Shown here in pieces: positions 58,655 to 64,000 of a stretch of 64,000 nucleotides of DNA. The stretch covers positions 918,977-982,976 of the forward strand of contig NW_022098050.1 of assembly GCF_002288925.2 (NCBI RefSeq), given 5' to 3'. Origin of the DNA: Delphinapterus leucas. Its lineage: Eukaryota; Chordata; Mammalia; Artiodactyla; Monodontidae. The first letter of the stretch is position 1, and the number at the start of each line of letters is the position of its first letter. The position numbers and the translations under genes were made by a program. The notes beneath the pieces were generated by a model. It searched no databases, was not told the DNA's origin, and worked only from the letters and a program-made list of their open reading frames with translations.

Positions 58655-59840
58655 AGGGTGTTCAGTTCAGTAAACATGATCGATCACTAAACATACTAGA
58701 TGCTGGGGATACCAACATGAAAAAGGCAATACCAGACCCCTATCAGAGAAAGGAGCTTGAATTCTGGTGATTCCACAGAGACATAAATCGATTCATATTT
58801 TTATCCCACAAGCACTGAGGGTTACTCTGTGTTAGGAACTGTTCTATCTGTCAGATATACAGAGGTTTGAAAAAATAAGACATGGTGATGACCTCCTGAG
58901 ACTTATTTTATTGGGTAAGATAGATTTTAATAAAAAACCTAAACAAATAAAATTCGGAAATACTTCTATGGTAAGATGTTAGGAAAAAGACAAATGCATT
59001 AATGAAAGCCTATGAAAGGGAGTTTAACTTGATCTTAGAGGTGAAGGAAAGCTTCCAAGTGGTGATGATGAGGAATAGAGGGTAGGTTCCTAGTTAGAGT
59101 GAGTATCATTAACCATATAACCCAGGTAGGAGATCCATTAAAAACCCAAGGAAGCTCAGAATGATGGGAGATCACAGAAAGAGGCAGGCTTTGTGAAAGA
59201 TGAAGCTTAGGAAGTGGAGGCCAGATCATGCAGGGCTTTGCCAGCCATATTAAGAATTATGCTCTTGGGCTTCCCCCGTGGCACAGTGGTTGCGAGTCCG
59301 CCTGCCGATGCAGGGGGCACGGGTTTGTGTCCCGGTTCGGGAGGATCCCACATGCCGCGGAGGGGCTGGGCCCGTGAGCCATGGTCGCTGAGCCTGCGTG
59401 TCCGGAGCCTGTGCTCCGCAACGGGAGAGGCCACAGCAGTGAGAGGCCCACGTACCGCAAAAAAAAAAAAAAAAAAAAAAGAAAAGAATTATGCTCTTTA
59501 TTCTAACAATATTAAACCACTGAATATTTTTCAGCAGATGGGTGACATGATTACAACATGAACTTTCAGACTGTATTGTACAGGAGTATTTGTAAGGAGG
59601 TCAGGTAAGAAAGGATGTGAGTAAACCAGTAGGAAGGCTATTGCAGTAATCAAAATGATAATGAGAATTCTTTCTACAGAAATGCTGATAAGGATAGAAA
59701 CAAATAAGTGGATTCAAGAAATATTTCAGAGTTAAAACTGACAAGACAATGATATGAAAGGTGAGGAAGAGGATTATATTAAGAGTGACTTCTTATTTTC
59801 TGGTTTATATACCTGCCTGGTTGGCAGTGCCATTCTCCAA
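58655..59840 (-). mobile_element. Long L2 3' region, antisense, split by a young SINE
   Basis: atactagatgctggggatac, then a second diverged copy of the L2 end (58800-58930), then ggccagatcatgcagggctt and gtaggaaggctattgcagta read as L2 backwards over about 1.1 kb. The SINE at 59267-59483 interrupts it. Confidence 0.75.
59267..59483 (+). mobile_element. CHR SINE, short form, with perfect 15-bp TSD
   Basis: Head gggcttcccccgtggcacag and a long pure A tail of about 22. The direct repeat aagaattatgctctt is identical at 59252-59266 and 59484-59498. Frames across it on both strands are SINE translations. Confidence 0.97.
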
Positions 59841-59964
59841 CAGAACACTAATGAAGGACAATATTGGGGGAAAAGACAAAACATTTTATTTTATTTTATT
59901 TATTTTGAAGAGTCTATGTCACATTCAAATGTAAAGGGAAATGTATCGAAAGTATATGGTATGG

Positions 59965-60560
59965 TAGTTCCCCCCAAAATTAAACATAGAATTACTGTAT
60001 GATCCAGCCATTCCACTCCTGTGTATATACACTAAAGAACTGAAAGCAGAGACATCAAACAGATATTTGAACACCAATGTTCATAGGAGCATTTTTCACA
60101 ACAGCTAAAAAACGGAAACAACACAAATGTTTGTCAATGGGTAAACGGATAAACAAAATGTGGTATATGTATGCAATATTCTTCAACCTTAAAAATGAAT
60201 GAAATTTTAATGCATGCTACAACATGGATGAACTTTGAAAATATTATACTAAGTGAAATAAGACAGATGCAAAGGAACAAATATTGTATGATTCCACTTA
60301 TATGAAGTACCTAGAACAGGCGAATTCAAAGAGACAGGAAGGAAAATGGTGGTTGCCAGGCATTGAAGGAAGTGAGTAATGGGAGTTATTGTTTAATGAG
60401 TATGGAATTTCAGTTTGGGAAGATGAAAAAGTTTGGAAGATGGATAGTGGTGATGGATGCATAACAATGTGAATGTACTTAGTGCTACTACATTATACAC
60501 TTTAAAATAGTCAAAATAGTAAATTTTATGTCATGTATATTGTGTCACAATTTTAAAAAG
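59965..60560 (+). mobile_element. Old L1M ORF2 tail and 3' UTR, sense
   Basis: attactgtatgatccagcca, then tggataaacaaaatgtggta, ccacttatatgaagtaccta and a 3' end near tgtcacaattttaaaaag follow an L1M 3' region. Confidence 0.85.
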
Positions 60561-61721
60561 TATGTAGATCTAAAGCTGAGAGTCCTAGGCTAGAGATGGA
60601 AATGAAGGACTCATTGAGGTATGTATAACAATTGAAGCCATGTAAAATTGCCTAGTGTGAATGTAGCATGGAAAGAAAAGAGAGTATATAACTAAACGTG
60701 ATAAACTCAATATTAATTATATATGGAGGAAGATTGGTCTTCAAAAGGGACAGAGAAGGGCTGACTAGAAATCTGAGAGGAAGACAGAAAGAGAATAATA
60801 TCAGAGAAGTTAAGGGGAAAGAATCTTTGTAGGAGCCAGTGATCAACACTGTTTCAACCTGACTTGAATCCCTCTTGGTGGTAGGATTCCATTTCTCACT
60901 TATCTTAAAGGTTCCTCCTGGGGCTGTAATGCTGTAGGAGTTCATTTTTGCTATAAGGCAGAGCTCTCTATAATTCCAAATTGAGCTTTCCCCCCCCCCT
61001 ACTTAATTTGTCATAGGGAATTCCCCACCAGGCCACAGATGTGGTTTGAAGAAGAAGTAATTTGGTAGGAGTAAGGCACTCTGGAAGTATGAGTTAGCTA
61101 CTTATGCAAATTACTTATGCTTTTAGAACTTGCTCAGGCTCACTGCTGTCCATGTATCTTTTCACTTGATATTTAAGAGCTTCTGTGTATACCAGACTTT
61201 ATGGCTAGGTGCAACAGATGTATCCAGTTTATGATAGTGGCTAGGGTCAGGTATTCCCAAGGTTTCCTGGGCCAGAAATTCAGTCACTGTGAATTGATCT
61301 ACAGGTTCTTCTCAAGAAGAAAATAGTTGGTAAAGTAGGCATAACTTTGCCCCCAAAGTCTTGGATCTTCCTCCATGATTCTTCTTTCATGGTTTACAAC
61401 AGGCTTGATAGAACATCCACATCTGCCTTTGACAATTCAAGCAACACAGCATGTGCTGTTTTATCAGGGCCAGTTGACAAAGTCAGTTGTCCTGTACCTT
61501 GAACCAGCTAGAAAGTCTTTGCTCAGGGCCCCACTAAAACAGACAGGCTTTGCTTTATCCAGTAAATAGATCTAACTAGAACAAAGTATTGTGGTATATT
61601 TCTCAAATATCTTTAGAGGTCACTCAAGCATGTTTAGTGGTAGGGACATCAAGATGTGTAAACATATTATTTATTTGTACCAAATCACTGAGATTACAAA
61701 AATTTTCCTACAGACCAGGAA
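60561..61721. other. Gene-free stretch, possible unnamed old repeat
   Basis: 61150-61700 reads like a diverged old repeat, possibly retroviral (cagggccagttgacaaagtc, then gtaccttgaaccagctagaa), but no family is supported. A C10 run lies at 60990-60999. The 64-codon + frame at 61375-61569 has no motif. Confidence 0.35.
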
Positions 61722-62612
61722 CCAAGATGGCAGAGTAGAAGGACGTGCTCTCACTCCCTCTTGCGAGAACACCAGAATCACAACTGGACAGTCATCGACA
61801 GGAAGACACTGGAACTCACCAAAAAAGATACCCCACATCCAAAGACAAAGGAGAAGCCACAATGAGATGGTAGGAGGGGTGCAATCATAGTAAAATCAAA
61901 TCCCATAACTGGTGGGTGGATGACTCACAGACTGGAGAACACTTATACCACAGAAGTCCACCCACTAGAGTGAAGGTTCTAAGCCCCATGTCAGGCTTCC
62001 CAACCTGGGAGTCCGGCAACGGGAGGAGGAATTCCTAGAGAATCAGACTTTGAAGCCTACTGGGAATTGGTTGCAGGACTTCGACAGGACTGAGGGAAAC
62101 AGAGACTCCACTCTTCCAGGGCACACACAAAGTAGTGTGTGCTTCAGGACCCAGGGGAAGGAGCAGTGACTCCAGGGGAGACTGAACCAGACCTACCTGC
62201 TAGAGTTGGAGGGTCTCCTGCAGAGGCAGGGGGCTGGCGCTGCTTCACCATGGGGACAAGGACACTGGCAGCAGAAGTTCTGGGAAGTACTCCTTGGCGT
62301 GAGCCCTCTCATAGTCTGTCATTAGCCCCACCAAAGAGCCCAGGTAGGCTCCAGTGTTGGGTTGCCTCAGGCCAAACAACCAACAGGGAGGGAACCCAGC
62401 CCCACCGATCAACACTCAAGCAGATTAAAGTTTTAATGAGCTCTGCCCACCAGAGAAACAGTCAGCTCTACCCACCACCAGTCCCTCCCATCAGGAAACT
62501 TGCACAAGCGTCTTAGATAGCCTCATCCACAGGGAGCAGACAGCAGAAGCAAGAAGAACCACAATCCTGCAGCCTGTGGAACAAAAACCACATTCACAGA
62601 AAGACAGACAAG

Positions 62613-63517
62613 ATGAAAAGGCAAAGGGCTATGTACCAGATGAAGGAACAAGATAAAACCCCAGAAAAACAACTAAATGAAGTAGAGATAGGCAACCTTC
62701 CAGAAAAAGAATTCAGAGTAATGATAGTGAAGATGATCCAGGACCTCAGAAAAGAATGGAGGCAAAGATCGAGAAGATGCAAGAAATGTTTAACAAAGAC
62801 CTAGAAGAATTAAAGAACAAACAAACAGAGATGAACAGTACAATAACTTAAATGAAAACTACACTAGAAGGAATCAATAGCAGAATAACTGATGCAGAAG
62901 AACGGATAAGTGACCTGGAAGACAGAATGGTAGAATTCACTGCTGTAGAACAGACTAAAGAAATAAGAATGAAAAGAAATGAAGACAGGCTAAGAGACCT
63001 CTGGGACAACATTAAACGCAACAGCATTCGCATTATAGGGGTCCCAGAAGGAGAAGAGACAGAGAAAGGACCCGAGAAAATATTTGAAGAGATTATAGTC
63101 GAAAACTTCCCTAACGTGGGAAAGGAAATAGCCACCCAAGTCCAGGAAGTGCAGCGAGTCCCATACAGGATAAACCCAAGGAGAAACACGCCGAGACACA
63201 TAGTAATCAAATTGGCAAAAATTAAAGACAAAGACAAATTATTGAAAGCAGCAAGGGAAAAACGACAAATAACATACAAGGGAACTCCCATAAGGTTAAC
63301 AGCTGATTTCTCAGCAGAAACTGAACAAGCCAGAAGGGAGTGGCATGATATACCTAAAGTGATGAAAGGGAAGAAACTACAACCAAGATTACTCTACCCA
63401 GCAAGGATCTCATTCAGATTCGATGGAGAAATCAAAAGCTTTACAGACAAGCAAAAGCTAAGAGAATTCAGCACCACCAAACCAGCTCTACAACAAATGC
63501 TAAAGGAACTTCTCTAA
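62613..63517 (+). pseudogene. L1 ORF1 (RNA-binding chaperone), inactivated
   Basis: ORF1p trimerises through a coiled coil and coats L1 RNA. ATG at 62613 follows the 5' UTR. The first 48 or so codons are read normally. A probable 1-base loss in an A run near 62750 then shifts the frame. The shifted part stops at TAA 62849-62851, where a codon consistent with Glu would be expected. From ATG 62852 a 221-codon frame runs to 63517 with the end of the coiled coil (RISDLEDRM), an RRM start (RIIGVPEGEE) and the C-terminal domain. Two lesions therefore separate the N-terminus from an otherwise clean RNA-binding half. Confidence 0.9.
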
Positions 63518-63575
63518 GTGGGAAACACAAGCGAAGAAAAGGATCTACAAAAACAAACCCAAAACAATTAAGAAA

Positions 63576-64000
63576 ATGGTCACAGGAACATACATTTCGA
63601 TAGTTACCTTAAATGTCAATGGATTAAATGCTCCAGCCAAAAGACACAGGCTTGTTGAATGGATACAAAAACAAGACCCATATATATGCTGCCTACAAGA
63701 GACCAACTTCAGACCTAGGGACACATAGAGACTGAAAGTGAGGGGATGGAAAAAGATATTCCATGCAAATGGAAATCAAAAGAAAGCTGGAGTAGCTATA
63801 CTCATATCAGACAAAATAGACTTTAAAATAAAGAATGTTACAAGAGACAAGGAAGGACACCACATAATGATCAAGGGATCAATTCAAGAAGAAGATATAA
63901 CAATTATAAATAGATACGCACCCAACATAGGAGCACCCCAATACATAAGGCAACTGCTAACAGCTATAAAACAGGAAATCGACAGTAACACAATAATAGT
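63576..64000 (+). pseudogene. L1 ORF2 start (endonuclease), early stop, truncated by window
   Basis: ATG at 63576-63578, 58 bases after the ORF1 stop. The APE-type endonuclease start is clear: LNVNGLNAP with the conserved Asn, and CLQET with the catalytic Glu. TAG at 63726-63728 (codon 51) interrupts it, at a site where one base change from Tyr would explain it. The same frame is open again to the window edge. The reverse transcriptase lies outside. Confidence 0.9.

Larger units (their letters stand above)
61722..64000 (+). mobile_element. 5' part of a relatively young cetartiodactyl L1
   Basis: Starts near ggaaccaagatggcagagta, an L1 5' end carrying the CAAGATGGC YY1-type site at the usual place. 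It runs through an about 890-bp GC-richer 5' UTR into ORF1 and ORF2, and is cut by the window edge. It is much better preserved than the other L1 pieces here. The 125-codon + frame at 62139-62516 lies in the 5' UTR and is not a known L1 protein. Confidence 0.92.

Noticed and set aside
62139..62516. 125-codon + frame before L1 ORF1
   Set aside because: Lies in the L1 5' UTR and shows no known domain. Some L1s carry 5' UTR frames, but there is no evidence for this one.
62848..63291. 147-codon minus-strand frame
   Set aside because: Antisense shadow of L1 ORF1.

Overview
This window is intergenic or intronic DNA from a mammal, almost certainly a cetacean and plausibly a toothed whale. The main evidence is nine copies of the tRNA-Glu-derived CHR-type SINE, whose head reads ggcttccctggtggcgcag. 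Several copies have perfect target-site duplications (TSDs) and long A tails. L1 3' ends of cetartiodactyl type and the ancient mammalian repeats MIR, L2, MER5/hAT, Tigger, ERVL and L1M are also present. I found no intact protein-coding host gene, rRNA, tRNA gene or CRISPR array. The organism call is inference from repeat families, not from a database match.

Layout. 0.9-2.4 kb: L1 pieces. 3.6-6.4 kb: a decayed ERVL pol on +. 6.4-10.1 kb: an old antisense L1M broken by three later insertions (a young L1, a Tigger-like DNA transposon and a CHR SINE). 10.1-11.2 kb: another old L1M. 11-21 kb: L2, MIR, hAT, a solo ERV1-like LTR, and an unidentified coding-like stretch at 18.25-18.5 kb. 21.1-23.6 kb: antisense L1M hosting a DYNLL1 processed pseudogene. 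24-41 kb: mostly AT-rich unique sequence with MIR, L2, CHR SINEs, one L1MA-like 3' end and one weak candidate exon at 37.14 kb. 42.27-47.98 kb: an ERV1 (gammaretrovirus-like) provirus with both LTRs and a 4-bp TSD. It is degraded in gag, pro, pol and env, with large internal deletions. 48-61.7 kb: unique AT-rich sequence, SINEs, a second ERVL pol remnant, a long antisense L2 and an L1M 3' end. 61.7-64.0 kb: the 5' end of a relatively young L1 on +, cut by the window edge, with damaged ORF1 and an early stop in ORF2.

The window holds no working pathway. Its biology is layered transposon history: nested insertions give a relative age order, and the provirus LTRs and L1 5' end carry recognisable control motifs such as TATA, poly(A) signal and YY1-type sites. 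I saw no convincing new biological system. The best leads are the provirus with very unlike LTRs, the two unexplained coding-like stretches, and the sharply bounded recent insertions.
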